A model generated the notes under the pieces. The model worked only from the letters and a program-made list of their open reading frames with translations, was not told where the DNA came from and did not search any database. A DNA stretch of 64,000 nt, from positions 1-64,000 of the forward strand of contig JAJPHS010000056.1 in NCBI GenBank assembly GCA_021325175.1, written 5' to 3'. A program made the translations under genes and the position numbers. Below are positions 7,548-16,099 of the stretch, in pieces (within the stretch, counting starts at the first letter, position 1; the number at the start of each line of letters is the position of its first letter). The DNA comes from Terriglobia bacterium. Lineage in GTDB: Bacteria > Acidobacteriota > Terriglobia > Bryobacterales > Bryobacteraceae.

Positions 7548-10500
7548 ATGAAAGTTGCGGGCATGAAACCCGATCAGGAAAAACGTCTCGCTTATCTCCT
7601 TCTTGCGCTGGTTCTGATCGCGAACGCGATTGGCCTTTCGCCGGAGCTTGCGGTCAGCCGCGTCGACCTGAACGACAACGTGATGCATTATCCGCTGGTG
7701 GCGGACATGGTGGATACCATGGAGCACGGCGGCAATCCGTTCGATCACTGGTCGCCGGAGTGGGTGTTCGGCTATCCCGTGGCGCGGACGTATCAGCCGC
7801 TGGGCCATTTTCTGGCCGCGCTGGCGTATTTCGCTCTGTTCAAAAAAATTTCGCTGATGACGGTGTTCGTGTGGGTGCGATTTCTGTCGGTGGCGCTGCT
7901 GCCCGCGACGTTTTTCGCGCTGGCGCGGCTTCTTTCGTTTTCGCGATTGACCGCCGCCGCGGCGGCGATGCTGGCGCCGCTGATCTCAACGCCGGGGCTT
8001 TACGGACTCGAATACGGCAGCTATTTGTGGGCGGGCAGCGGATTGTTCACACAAGCGATCGCCATGCACTTCGCGATGCTGTCGATCGGATTCGGATATC
8101 GCGCGATCCGGCGGGGGAGACGGCTGGCGCTCACCGGGTTGCTGGTCGGGCTGACGTTTCTGGCGCACTTCATTTATGGATACATCGCGGCGCTGACGAT
8201 CTGTTTGCTGGCGTTGATGCCCGACGCCGAATCGCGTGCGGCGCGCATTGGGAGAACGGTGTGGGTGGGCGCGATCGCGCTGGCCGTTTCCGCCTTGGAG
8301 TTGATTCCGCTGCTTCTCGACAGCCCGATCATCAATCACAGCCGCTGGGAAAATGCGTGGAAATGGGATTCTTTCGGCGCAAAACAGGTGCTGAAGTACG
8401 CGTTTTCCGGCGATTTGCTCGATCACGGCCGGGTGCCGGTAATGAGCGGGCTGGCGCTCGCCGGAGTGGCGTTTTATTTTCGCGATCGCATTTCGAAACA
8501 CGTGAAATATCCGGCGCGAATGTTTGCGCTGCTCGGCGCGGCGCTTTGGATTCTGATGTTTTTCGGACGGCCGTTCTGGGGGCCGGCGCTCTCGCTGGTG
8601 GGCGTCTCGCCCGATATGCAGCTTCATCGCGTGATCGGCGGGGCGCACATATTTCTGGTTCTGGTCGCGGCGATCGGGCTGGCGGCGATGTGGCGCGAAA
8701 TGGCGCGCGCGCACGCCGCGCTGGCGGTGGTCGTGACCGCCGCTTTGTTTTTCCCGATGGTGCAGGAACGCGCCGGATATCTGCGTAATAACCGGACGTG
8801 GGGAGAAACGAATCTCGCCAGCTATAATCGCGAGAAGCCGTATATCGACAGGGCGCTCGATACGATCAAAGAGCGCGGCGGACGCGCCTTCGCCGGCATC
8901 CCGCTGCTGTGGGGCGGGAAGTTCAAGGTGGGCGACGTGCCGTTTTATTCGCTGATCAGCGTAGCCAGGGAACCGGCGGTGTCGTACATGTATCATTCGA
9001 TGTCGCTTCCGTCCGAAATCATGACGCGCTTCAACGAAGCGAGCCCGGATGAGTACAAGCTGTTCAACATCAAGACCGTGGTGGCTCCGGTGGCGGTGAT
9101 GCTGCCGGATTTTCTGAGCCAGATCTCGCTGGAGGGGCCGTTCCGCGTGATGGCCGCGCCGGGCGATGGATACTTCGACGTCGTGGACGTTTTTTACGCG
9201 GTGAAAACTAGCAAGCTGAATTTCTACGACGTCAATGATCGCTGGCTGCAAAGCGATTGGGTGGGAAGGCGCCAGCATCTGCTGCTCGATTTTTTTGGCG
9301 ACGCCGATAAAAGCCTGGCGCATCTCGATCCGAACGCGAACCTGCCCGCCGCGCCGCCGTTTCCTTATCCGGGAGCGGTGATGAGCGACGCCCAGGATGG
9401 GCAAACGTACCGCGCGCGAGTGGATGCGGCGCGGCAGAGCTACGTCCTTTTCAAGATGACGTGGCATCCGAACTGGAAAGCTTTCGTCGATGGCGAGCCG
9501 GTGAAAACGGCAATGCTTTCGCCCGGATTTGTCGGGATTCCGGTGAAAGCGGGCAGGCATCTGATCGAATGCCGCTATGAGCCGGAGGGGTGGAAAACCG
9601 TGCTGGCGTTGGGCGGAATTTTCTTCGCGCTGATCGCGCTTGCGGGCGAGCGGCGCGGCTGGCTCGCCGCGGTGAAGGGGGCCGTGGCCGAACGCGCGAG
9701 CGCGATCCCGATCCCGCAACCGGCGTGGGCGCGGAACGGCGCGCTGCTGGCCCTGCTCGCGTTGCCGGTGATTTTGCCGCTGCTGTCGTCGCGGCTGATC
9801 GAAGGTCATGACGCCACCGAGTATCTGCCGCGGCAGGTCGAATTTCATCAAAATATTTCGCAGGGCGTGCTGCTGCCGCGCTGGGCGCCGGATTTGAGCA
9901 ACGGCGCGGGCCAGCCGCTGTTTCTTTATAATCCGCCGATGATCTATTACCTCGCCGAGTTCTGGCGGTTATTGCACGTCGATTTCGTCACCTCCATCAA
10001 TCTGGCGTGCGTGGTGCTGGTGCTGCTTTCGGCGGCGGGAATGTTTCTGTTCGGCCGCTTGTATTTTGGCGAGCGCGGGGGTTTTTTGGCGGCGGCGGCC
10101 TATCTTTATGCGCCGTATTTCAGCGTCGATCTGCTGGTGCGATCGGCGTGGGCCGAATTTGCGGCGTTTCCATTTTTCGCCTTCGCTCTTTACGGATTTG
10201 GCGCGTACGCGAAAAATCGCAAGCTACGGGATCTGGTGATCGGAGCCGCGGCTTACGGCGGCGTGGCGATAAGCCATAATGCGGCCTTGCTGGTTTTTAC
10301 GCCGATGCTCGGCGGATTCATTTTATTGACCGCGTGGATGGCGCGATCCTGGAAGACCTTGGTGTTCCAGATGTCGGGATGCGCCCTCGGACTCGCCGTT
10401 TCCGCCTTCGTGTGGCTCCCGAGTCTGGCGATGAGCAAGCTGACGCACGTCCGGCTGGTGCTTGAAGGCGCGTCGAATTACAGCAATCATTTCGTTTATC

Positions 10501-11399
10501 CGCATCAGTTTTTCAGCCTGTTCTGGGGATACGGACTTTCCGGTCCCGGCGACAACGACGGCATGTCATTTTCGCTGGGACCGGGGCATGTGTTTTTGGC
10601 CGCCGCGGCGATCGTCGCGATTGTCTGGAGACGCCGCCGGTGGACCCGCTGGATCGTTTTCTTCGCGGGCGTGACGGCGATCTTCTGCCTGCTGATGACG
10701 CCGGCGGCGCAGTGGATTTGGGATCGCGCGGCGCTGCTCCAGTTCCTGGCGTTTCCCTGGCGCATGCTCGAACCGGCCGCGCTGGCGCTGGCGGCGCTGA
10801 TCGCGGCTTTGGCGATCGCGCTCGACCAAGGCACGGCAAGCAAGATGGCGTTCGCGGGGGCGATGATAGTGCTGATCGCGCCGAATCTCCGCCACATGCA
10901 GGCCGGGCATTATCGTGAAATCGATCTGGCGAGCTGGACGCCGGAGCAGATCGCGCAGCGCGGGCTTGAAGTGACCACTTACGCCGAATATCGTCCAGTC
11001 TGGATGGAGATTGTTCCGCCGTATCGTCCTCTGCCGGTGATCGCTTCGGGAATCGCGGTGATTCAACAGACGGGACGATCGCCCGAAGCCTGGTCCGGGA
11101 TCGTCAGCGCCGCGGCTCCGGCGACGGCCGAGCTGTCGCTCGCCTATTTTCCCACCTGGCGGATACGCGTGGACGGAAGAGAGATTCCCGCGTTTCCGGC
11201 CGAAAAGACGGGGCTGCTACGCTTCAACGTTTCACCCGGCGAGCACGTGATTTCAGCGGTCTGGAGGCGCACTCCGATGATGTGGGTGGCCGACGGGATG
11301 AGCGTCGTCGCGTTCTGCATTCTGATCGCGCTGGCCGTGCCGGAGCGCAAGCGTGCCGCCGAGGAGAAAGCGGTTCTGGCGCCGGTGGCGCACGCCTAA
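7548..11399 (+). CDS. Large membrane protein, two fused homologous halves (PTPS-related / YfhO-like)
   Basis: This 1283-residue multi-pass membrane protein has two similar halves, about residues 1-700 and 725-1283. Each starts with a membrane helix followed by an extracytoplasmic loop with an acidic residue (SRVDLNDN and SRLIEGHD) and a later YQPL/YNPP segment. Each then has many hydrophobic helices and ends in a small beta-rich domain (FKMTWHPNWKAFVDG and LAYFPTWRIRVDG) plus a final helix. The layout recalls the '6-pyruvoyl-tetrahydropterin synthase-related' membrane family and YfhO, which are GT-C-like. Transfer from a lipid-linked sugar is a plausible role but unproven. No Shine-Dalgarno precedes either ATG (7548 or 7563). 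Confidence 0.8.
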   Translation: MKVAGMKPDQEKRLAYLLLALVLIANAIGLSPELAVSRVDLNDNVMHYPLVADMVDTMEHGGNPFDHWSPEWVFGYPVARTYQPLGHFLAALAYFALFKKISLMTVFVWVRFLSVALLPATFFALARLLSFSRLTAAAAAMLAPLISTPGLYGLEYGSYLWAGSGLFTQAIAMHFAMLSIGFGYRAIRRGRRLALTGLLVGLTFLAHFIYGYIAALTICLLALMPDAESRAARIGRTVWVGAIALAVSALELIPLLLDSPIINHSRWENAWKWDSFGAKQVLKYAFSGDLLDHGRVPVMSGLALAGVAFYFRDRISKHVKYPARMFALLGAALWILMFFGRPFWGPALSLVGVSPDMQLHRVIGGAHIFLVLVAAIGLAAMWREMARAHAALAVVVTAALFFPMVQERAGYLRNNRTWGETNLASYNREKPYIDRALDTIKERGGRAFAGIPLLWGGKFKVGDVPFYSLISVAREPAVSYMYHSMSLPSEIMTRFNEASPDEYKLFNIKTVVAPVAVMLPDFLSQISLEGPFRVMAAPGDGYFDVVDVFYAVKTSKLNFYDVNDRWLQSDWVGRRQHLLLDFFGDADKSLAHLDPNANLPAAPPFPYPGAVMSDAQDGQTYRARVDAARQSYVLFKMTWHPNWKAFVDGEPVKTAMLSPGFVGIPVKAGRHLIECRYEPEGWKTVLALGGIFFALIALAGERRGWLAAVKGAVAERASAIPIPQPAWARNGALLALLALPVILPLLSSRLIEGHDATEYLPRQVEFHQNISQGVLLPRWAPDLSNGAGQPLFLYNPPMIYYLAEFWRLLHVDFVTSINLACVVLVLLSAAGMFLFGRLYFGERGGFLAAAAYLYAPYFSVDLLVRSAWAEFAAFPFFAFALYGFGAYAKNRKLRDLVIGAAAYGGVAISHNAALLVFTPMLGGFILLTAWMARSWKTLVFQMSGCALGLAVSAFVWLPSLAMSKLTHVRLVLEGASNYSNHFVYPHQFFSLFWGYGLSGPGDNDGMSFSLGPGHVFLAAAAIVAIVWRRRRWTRWIVFFAGVTAIFCLLMTPAAQWIWDRAALLQFLAFPWRMLEPAALALAALIAALAIALDQGTASKMAFAGAMIVLIAPNLRHMQAGHYREIDLASWTPEQIAQRGLEVTTYAEYRPVWMEIVPPYRPLPVIASGIAVIQQTGRSPEAWSGIVSAAAPATAELSLAYFPTWRIRVDGREIPAFPAEKTGLLRFNVSPGEHVISAVWRRTPMMWVADGMSVVAFCILIALAVPERKRAAEEKAVLAPVAHA

Positions 11400-11424
11400 G
11401 CTGAATTAACTTAAAAGGAAGGCC

Positions 11425-12213
11425 ATGGCCCGCTCAGTGCAGGCGGTTCCGCTGCTCGAACAGTGGGGGGCGGAAGTGCGCCGCTCGATCCAGCACGCCG
11501 GATGCGATGAGATACACGATTTGCGCGTCGCCTCCCGCAGGCTGGCGCAGATGATTGCCGCGCTCAAGCAAGCGATGCGCGGCGCGGGCAAGATCCGGCG
11601 GCGGCTGAAGGAAACGATCCGGCTGGCGGGAGCGGTTCGCGATTACGATATCACCGCCAAGCTTCTCGGAAAATCGGGCGCGCCGGCGCGGCTGAACAGC
11701 AGGTTGCGCGCGCGGCGGGCCGCAGCGGCGGATGAGCTGGTCGCCGCTCTGCGGCTGATCGAGGAGCGCAACCTGGCGAAAAAGTGGCGCGCCAAAATTC
11801 CCGCGGAAACCGGATCCCTTGCCGTGGCGGCGGGGCAGCTTCTCCAGCGCGCCGCAAAGCGCCTTTTTGCGCGCGCGGCGCGCATGGGCGATGGGCCGCG
11901 CGAGCTGCACAAGATGCGTATCGCGGCGAAAAAGCTCCGCTACACGATGGAGCTGCTGCCGTTTTCACCGCAGCATCTGGAGCCGATCAAACAACTGCAA
12001 TCGAAACTCGGCGACATCAACGACTACGAATCCGCCCGGCGATTGGTTGCGAAGGAGGGCGCGTCGCGTAAGCTTCTCGACAGGCTCAAGGGAGCGCAGG
12101 AGAAGAAAACACAAAAATTCCGCCGGTTCTGGAAACACGAATTCGAAGGCAACGAAGATGGATGGATGGCGATTCTCACGCATCCATCCGAAACGGTTAA
12201 ATCGCGGAATTGA
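11425..12213 (+). CDS. CHAD domain protein
   Basis: This 262-residue helical protein is rich in Arg, Lys and conserved His. The CHAD hallmarks are EIHDLRVASRRL (29-40) and the second-repeat ELHKMRIAAKKLRY (about 160-173). CHAD domains are known to bind inorganic polyphosphate on a basic surface; many are found without a triphosphate-tunnel domain, as here. An AAGGA Shine-Dalgarno lies 5 nt before the ATG. The gene is 25 nt downstream of the large membrane protein on the same strand and may share its transcript. A long hairpin (12215-12272) closes the unit. Confidence 0.9.
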   Translation: MARSVQAVPLLEQWGAEVRRSIQHAGCDEIHDLRVASRRLAQMIAALKQAMRGAGKIRRRLKETIRLAGAVRDYDITAKLLGKSGAPARLNSRLRARRAAAADELVAALRLIEERNLAKKWRAKIPAETGSLAVAAGQLLQRAAKRLFARAARMGDGPRELHKMRIAAKKLRYTMELLPFSPQHLEPIKQLQSKLGDINDYESARRLVAKEGASRKLLDRLKGAQEKKTQKFRRFWKHEFEGNEDGWMAILTHPSETVKSRN

Positions 12214-12214
12214 A

Positions 12215-12272
12215 CCGCTTTCCTGGGTCGCGGCTCACCTTGAAGAAGGCGAGCCGCGACCGAAGGAAGCGG
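12215..12272. terminator. Long hairpin between convergent genes
   Basis: A perfect 11-bp stem (12226-12236 with 12251-12261) encloses a 4-bp CCTT/AAGG stem with a GAAG loop. An outer CCGCTT..CC / GGAAGCGG stem with one bulge extends it. It lies immediately after the CHAD gene and 33 nt beyond the end of the convergent 12306-12779 gene. No T-run follows on either strand, so it may block read-through, stabilise 3' ends or work with Rho. Confidence 0.55.
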
Positions 12273-12305
12273 CCCAACTCCCGAACGACGGGAAACGAAA
12301 ATCGC

Positions 12306-12779
12306 CTAGCGCAGCGCTTCCGTCATCATGGGCGTGTATTCGTAGGCGCCCGCAAGCGACAGAACCTCAACGCGCATCCCCTCCCGAAGATCCTGCAAGC
12401 GGATTTGATAACCGTTGCTGAATCGGATGGCGTCGCGATAGCTGTTTACGTCGGCGCTCAATTGGGTGAACACCACGCCTTCCTCGGCGGAAACATGGCA
12501 TTGCCGTTGCAGATCCGCGGGGATGTCCTTGAGAATCAGGTGCGCCCCGGGGGGAATACAAACGGCGGGAGCCGTCGCCGGCTGGCGGACCGGCTCGAAG
12601 AAGCTCTTCAACGCCTGCCAGAAAGTCTGCTTGGGAACAGCTTCGCGGACTGGAGCCTTCGAAGGTAAGTCCGCCGGCGAGGCGAGGCCCATCGAACCGG
12701 TGGAAAATTTATGAACGACGAGTTCCTCGCCTTCCGCTGCGAGACGGTTCGGAATCCCGCAAAGAGAGTAATCGCACAT
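12306..12779 (-). CDS. Conserved small protein (MCDYSL family), function unknown
   Basis: This 157-residue cytoplasmic protein begins MCDYSLCGIPNRLAAEGEEL, an N-terminus I recognise from conserved hypothetical proteins in several phyla. A strong GAAGGAGG Shine-Dalgarno lies 4 nt before this ATG and rules out the upstream in-frame start at 12878. Three cysteines (residue 2 in MCDYS, residue 7 in SLCGI and one in RQCHV) are possible metal or redox ligands. The central part (residues 30-85) is Pro/Ala-rich and probably disordered. The C-terminal half reads like a small beta-barrel (IRLQDLREGMRVEVLSL). No function is claimed. Confidence 0.8.
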   Translation of the reverse strand: MCDYSLCGIPNRLAAEGEELVVHKFSTGSMGLASPADLPSKAPVREAVPKQTFWQALKSFFEPVRQPATAPAVCIPPGAHLILKDIPADLQRQCHVSAEEGVVFTQLSADVNSYRDAIRFSNGYQIRLQDLREGMRVEVLSLAGAYEYTPMMTEALR

Positions 12780-12893
12780 ACTGCCTCCTTCATTTAAGAA
12801 GACGCTCGCGGGATGCGTTTCATTTCCAAGTTCCGGGAATTCATCTCCTGCCGGCGCGCGTTTACATCCGCTCCGCAATTTTTGAGGGCAGGC

Positions 12894-12899
12894 TAGAAT
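12894..12899 (+). promoter_or_regulatory. TAGAAT -10-like element, 8 nt before RND pump gene
   Basis: TAGAAT ends 8 nt before the ATG at 12908, with no good Shine-Dalgarno and no recognisable -35. This fits a leaderless transcript for the pump-adaptor operon. Confidence 0.45.
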
Positions 12900-12907
12900 G
12901 AGAACAC

Positions 12908-15900
12908 ATGTGGATTGTACGGCTCGCGCTGCGCCGTCCCTATACGTTTGTCGTGATGGCGCTGGCGATTCTTTTGATGGGGATCGTGGCGATTTATCGC
13001 ATGCCGGCCGATGTGTTTCCCAACATCGATATTCCCGTGGTCAGCGCCATCTGGACCTACAGCGGGGTTTCGCCGGAGGAAATGGCGGACGTGATCACCA
13101 CGCGGAGTGAACGCGGATACACCACCGGCGTCAACGACATCGAGCATATCGAATCGCAATCGCTCGCCGGATTGGCGGTAATCAAGATTTTCTTCCAGCC
13201 GCGGGCCAAAGTGGAATCGGCGGTGGCGCAGGTCACGGCGCAGTCGCAATCGATCCTCGCGGTGATGCCGCTCGGCGTGCGCTCGCCCTCCGTGATCCGC
13301 TATAACGCGGCGTCGGTGCCGATTTTGCAGCTCGGAATTTCGAGCGATGAACTGAGCGAAGGCCAGCAGTATGATCTGGCCTACAATTTTTTGCGAACCC
13401 AGCTCGCCAACACCCAGGGTGCGAGCTTCCCTTTGCCGTATGGGGGTAAGCCGCGGCAGATCATGGTGGACCTGAACCCGGAGGCGATGTACGCGCACGG
13501 GCTTTCGGCCAGCGATATTTCAAACGCGCTGAACAACCAGAGCCTCATTCTGCCCACCGGATCGGCCAAAATCGGCACGCGCGAATACCGGGTGGAGCTG
13601 AACAACAGCCCGCGCGTCCCGGAAGCCTTCAACAATCTGCCGGTGAAGACGGTGAACGGCGCGACGATTTATCTGCGCGACGTGGCGCAGGTGCGCGACG
13701 GCGCGGCGGTGCAGACCAACATCGTGCGCCACGACGGCCGGCGCGGCGTTCTTCTGACGGTGCTCAAAAACGGCGACGCTTCGACTATCGATATCGTTTC
13801 GAAGATCAAGGCGTCGCTGCCTCGAATCCTATCGTCGTTTCCGCCGTCGTTTCACGCCGTGCCGATTTTCGATCAGTCGGTGTTTGTCAAGTCGGCGATT
13901 GACGGCGTGATCAAGGAAGGGGCGGTCGCCGCGATCCTGACGGGCTTGATGATTCTGCTGTTCCTGGGAAGCTGGCGCAGCACGCTGATCGTGTGCATCT
14001 CGATTCCGCTGTCGATTCTCACCTCGCTTACCGTCCTCTACGCGCTGGGAGAGACGATCAACATCATGACGCTCGGCGGGATGGCGCTGGCGGTCGGGAT
14101 TCTGGTGGATGACGCGACGGTAGAGATTGAAAATATCCATCGCAATCTGGGGATGGGCAAGGGCGTGGTGCAAGCGATCCTCGACGGGGCGCGGCAGATC
14201 GCGGTTCCGGCCTTCGTTTCGACGCTGTGCATCTGCATCGTGTTTGTGCCGGTGGTGTTCCTGACCGGCGCGGCGAAATTTTTATTCACGCCGCTGGCGC
14301 TGGCGGTGGTGCTGGCGATGTCGGCCTCCTATCTGCTTTCGTGCACGCTGGTTCCGACCCTGATCCGCTATTTCATTCCGGCCGAATTGTGTTTCTATCG
14401 CGGCTTGGAGGGTGAAGCCGAGGTCCCCGATGCCGGCCTGCTGTGGCGACTCCATCATGCCTTTCATCGCGGATTTGAAAAGATGCGGGAGGCCTACGCC
14501 GGCATGCTCACATCGGCGCTGGCGCACCGGAAGCTGGTGGTGGGATGTTTTGTCGCGCTGGCGGCGTCGTGCGCGCTGCTTTATCCCTTTATCGGAACCG
14601 ATTTTTTCCCGCTGGTCGATGCCGGCCAGATTCGTTTGCACGTGCGCTGTCCCGGCGGCACGCGCATCGAGGAAACCGAGAAACAATTCGCCGAAGTGGA
14701 GGAATCCATCCGCCGGATCATCCCGCGCGAGGAGCTTTCTGACATTCTCGACAACATTGGGCTGCCGTACAACGGTTACAATCTGGCGTTTTCCGATACG
14801 GTGACGCTCGGCCCGGCTGACGGGGAGATTCTCGTTTCCCTGAAGCAGGGCGAGCATCACTCCACCTGGGACTACGTGCGCGAAATGCGCAAGCGGCTGA
14901 ACCGGGAATTTCCGGATTTGACGTTTTTCTTCCAGCCGGCGGACATGGTCGGGCAGATTTTGAATTTCGGATTGCCCGCGCCGGTGGACGTGCAGGTGGT
15001 GGGCCCGCTGCGGAATCTGGAAAGCAATCATCACCTGGCGGAGCAGATCGCGGCGCGCATTGCGCGAATCCCGGGGGCCGCCGACGTTCACGTCCATCAG
15101 GTCAATGACGTGCCGCTGATCCGCTTTGAAGTGGATCGGGCGCGCGCCGGGCAGTTGGGATTCACGCAATTCGACGTCGCCAACGGCCTGCTGGTCTCGC
15201 TGAGCTCGAGCGCGCAGTTGAATCCGAACTGGTGGGTGAATCCGGCCAACGGCGTCGATTATCCGGTGGTGGTGCAAACGCCGACGTATCGGATGGACAC
15301 GCCCGGCGCGATTCTCAACACCCCGCTGCATGCAAGCGGCGAATCGCCGCAGCTTCTGAGCAACGTCGCGCAGGCCGAGCGCGGCGTCACCGCGCAGGTG
15401 GTCAATCACTGGAACGTACAGCCGCTTTATGACGTTTACGCCAACGTGCAGGATCGCGATCTGGGCGGAGTCGCCGCCGAAGTGGATAAAGTTCTGGACG
15501 AGTTCAAGCCCAAGCTCGCGCCCGGGAGCTTTTTTGAAACCCGCGGCCAGGTGGGGACCATGCGAACTTCGTTCCGCGGCATGGCCTACGGGCTGATCTT
15601 CGCCATCGTGCTGGTGTACTTCGTGATGGTGATCAATTTCCAGAGCTGGGCCGATCCGTTTATCGTTTTGACGGCGGTTCCGGGCGCGCTCGCCGGCATT
15701 TTGCTGATGCTGTTCTTCACGCACACGACCATCAGTGTTCCCGCGCTGATGGGCGCTATTATGAGTATCGGAGTGGGGACCGCCAACAGCATTCTTCTGG
15801 TCGTTTTCGCCAACGACCTGCGCCGCGAAGGCGCCGACGCGCTGAGCGCCGCTTATCAGGCCGGACGCACGCGGCTGCGTCCGGTGATCATGACCGCGGC

Positions 15901-16099
15901 CGCCATGCTGGCGGGCATGATCCCGATGGCGATGAGCCTGGGCGAAGGCGGCGAGCAAAACGCTCCGCTGGGACGGGCGGTGATCGGCGGATTGCTTTTC
16001 GCGACTATCGCCACGCTGTTCGTGGTGCCGGTGGTTTATAGCATGGTGCGCAAGAACCCGCCCGCGGTTTTCGATCGGATCGAGGCGGACGAGGAATGA
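12908..16099 (+). CDS. RND efflux transporter permease (AcrB/HAE1-like)
   Basis: This 1063-residue protein is full length for an inner-membrane RND pump. TM1 is at residues 12-30, followed by the porter domain beginning ADVFPNIDIPVVS. A second set of membrane helices begins near residue 338. The proton-relay Asp-Asp lies in TM4 (GILVDDATVEIEN, about residue 400). The second half repeats this layout and ends with GGLLFATIATLFVVPVVY. RND pumps export drugs, metals or lipids using proton influx. The adaptor gene overlaps the end by 4 nt, so pump and adaptor are translationally coupled. No outer-membrane channel gene is adjacent. Confidence 0.92.
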   Translation: MWIVRLALRRPYTFVVMALAILLMGIVAIYRMPADVFPNIDIPVVSAIWTYSGVSPEEMADVITTRSERGYTTGVNDIEHIESQSLAGLAVIKIFFQPRAKVESAVAQVTAQSQSILAVMPLGVRSPSVIRYNAASVPILQLGISSDELSEGQQYDLAYNFLRTQLANTQGASFPLPYGGKPRQIMVDLNPEAMYAHGLSASDISNALNNQSLILPTGSAKIGTREYRVELNNSPRVPEAFNNLPVKTVNGATIYLRDVAQVRDGAAVQTNIVRHDGRRGVLLTVLKNGDASTIDIVSKIKASLPRILSSFPPSFHAVPIFDQSVFVKSAIDGVIKEGAVAAILTGLMILLFLGSWRSTLIVCISIPLSILTSLTVLYALGETINIMTLGGMALAVGILVDDATVEIENIHRNLGMGKGVVQAILDGARQIAVPAFVSTLCICIVFVPVVFLTGAAKFLFTPLALAVVLAMSASYLLSCTLVPTLIRYFIPAELCFYRGLEGEAEVPDAGLLWRLHHAFHRGFEKMREAYAGMLTSALAHRKLVVGCFVALAASCALLYPFIGTDFFPLVDAGQIRLHVRCPGGTRIEETEKQFAEVEESIRRIIPREELSDILDNIGLPYNGYNLAFSDTVTLGPADGEILVSLKQGEHHSTWDYVREMRKRLNREFPDLTFFFQPADMVGQILNFGLPAPVDVQVVGPLRNLESNHHLAEQIAARIARIPGAADVHVHQVNDVPLIRFEVDRARAGQLGFTQFDVANGLLVSLSSSAQLNPNWWVNPANGVDYPVVVQTPTYRMDTPGAILNTPLHASGESPQLLSNVAQAERGVTAQVVNHWNVQPLYDVYANVQDRDLGGVAAEVDKVLDEFKPKLAPGSFFETRGQVGTMRTSFRGMAYGLIFAIVLVYFVMVINFQSWADPFIVLTAVPGALAGILLMLFFTHTTISVPALMGAIMSIGVGTANSILLVVFANDLRREGADALSAAYQAGRTRLRPVIMTAAAMLAGMIPMAMSLGEGGEQNAPLGRAVIGGLLFATIATLFVVPVVYSMVRKNPPAVFDRIEADEE

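Noticed and set aside
7986-9851. 621-residue minus-strand open frame opposite the large membrane protein
   Set aside because: The product is a His/Arg/Gln-rich low-complexity sequence without motifs; it is a shadow of the real gene.
14282-15958. 558-residue minus-strand open frame opposite the RND pump
   Set aside because: Antisense shadow; very rich in His, Arg and Gln, with no start signal or homology I recognise.
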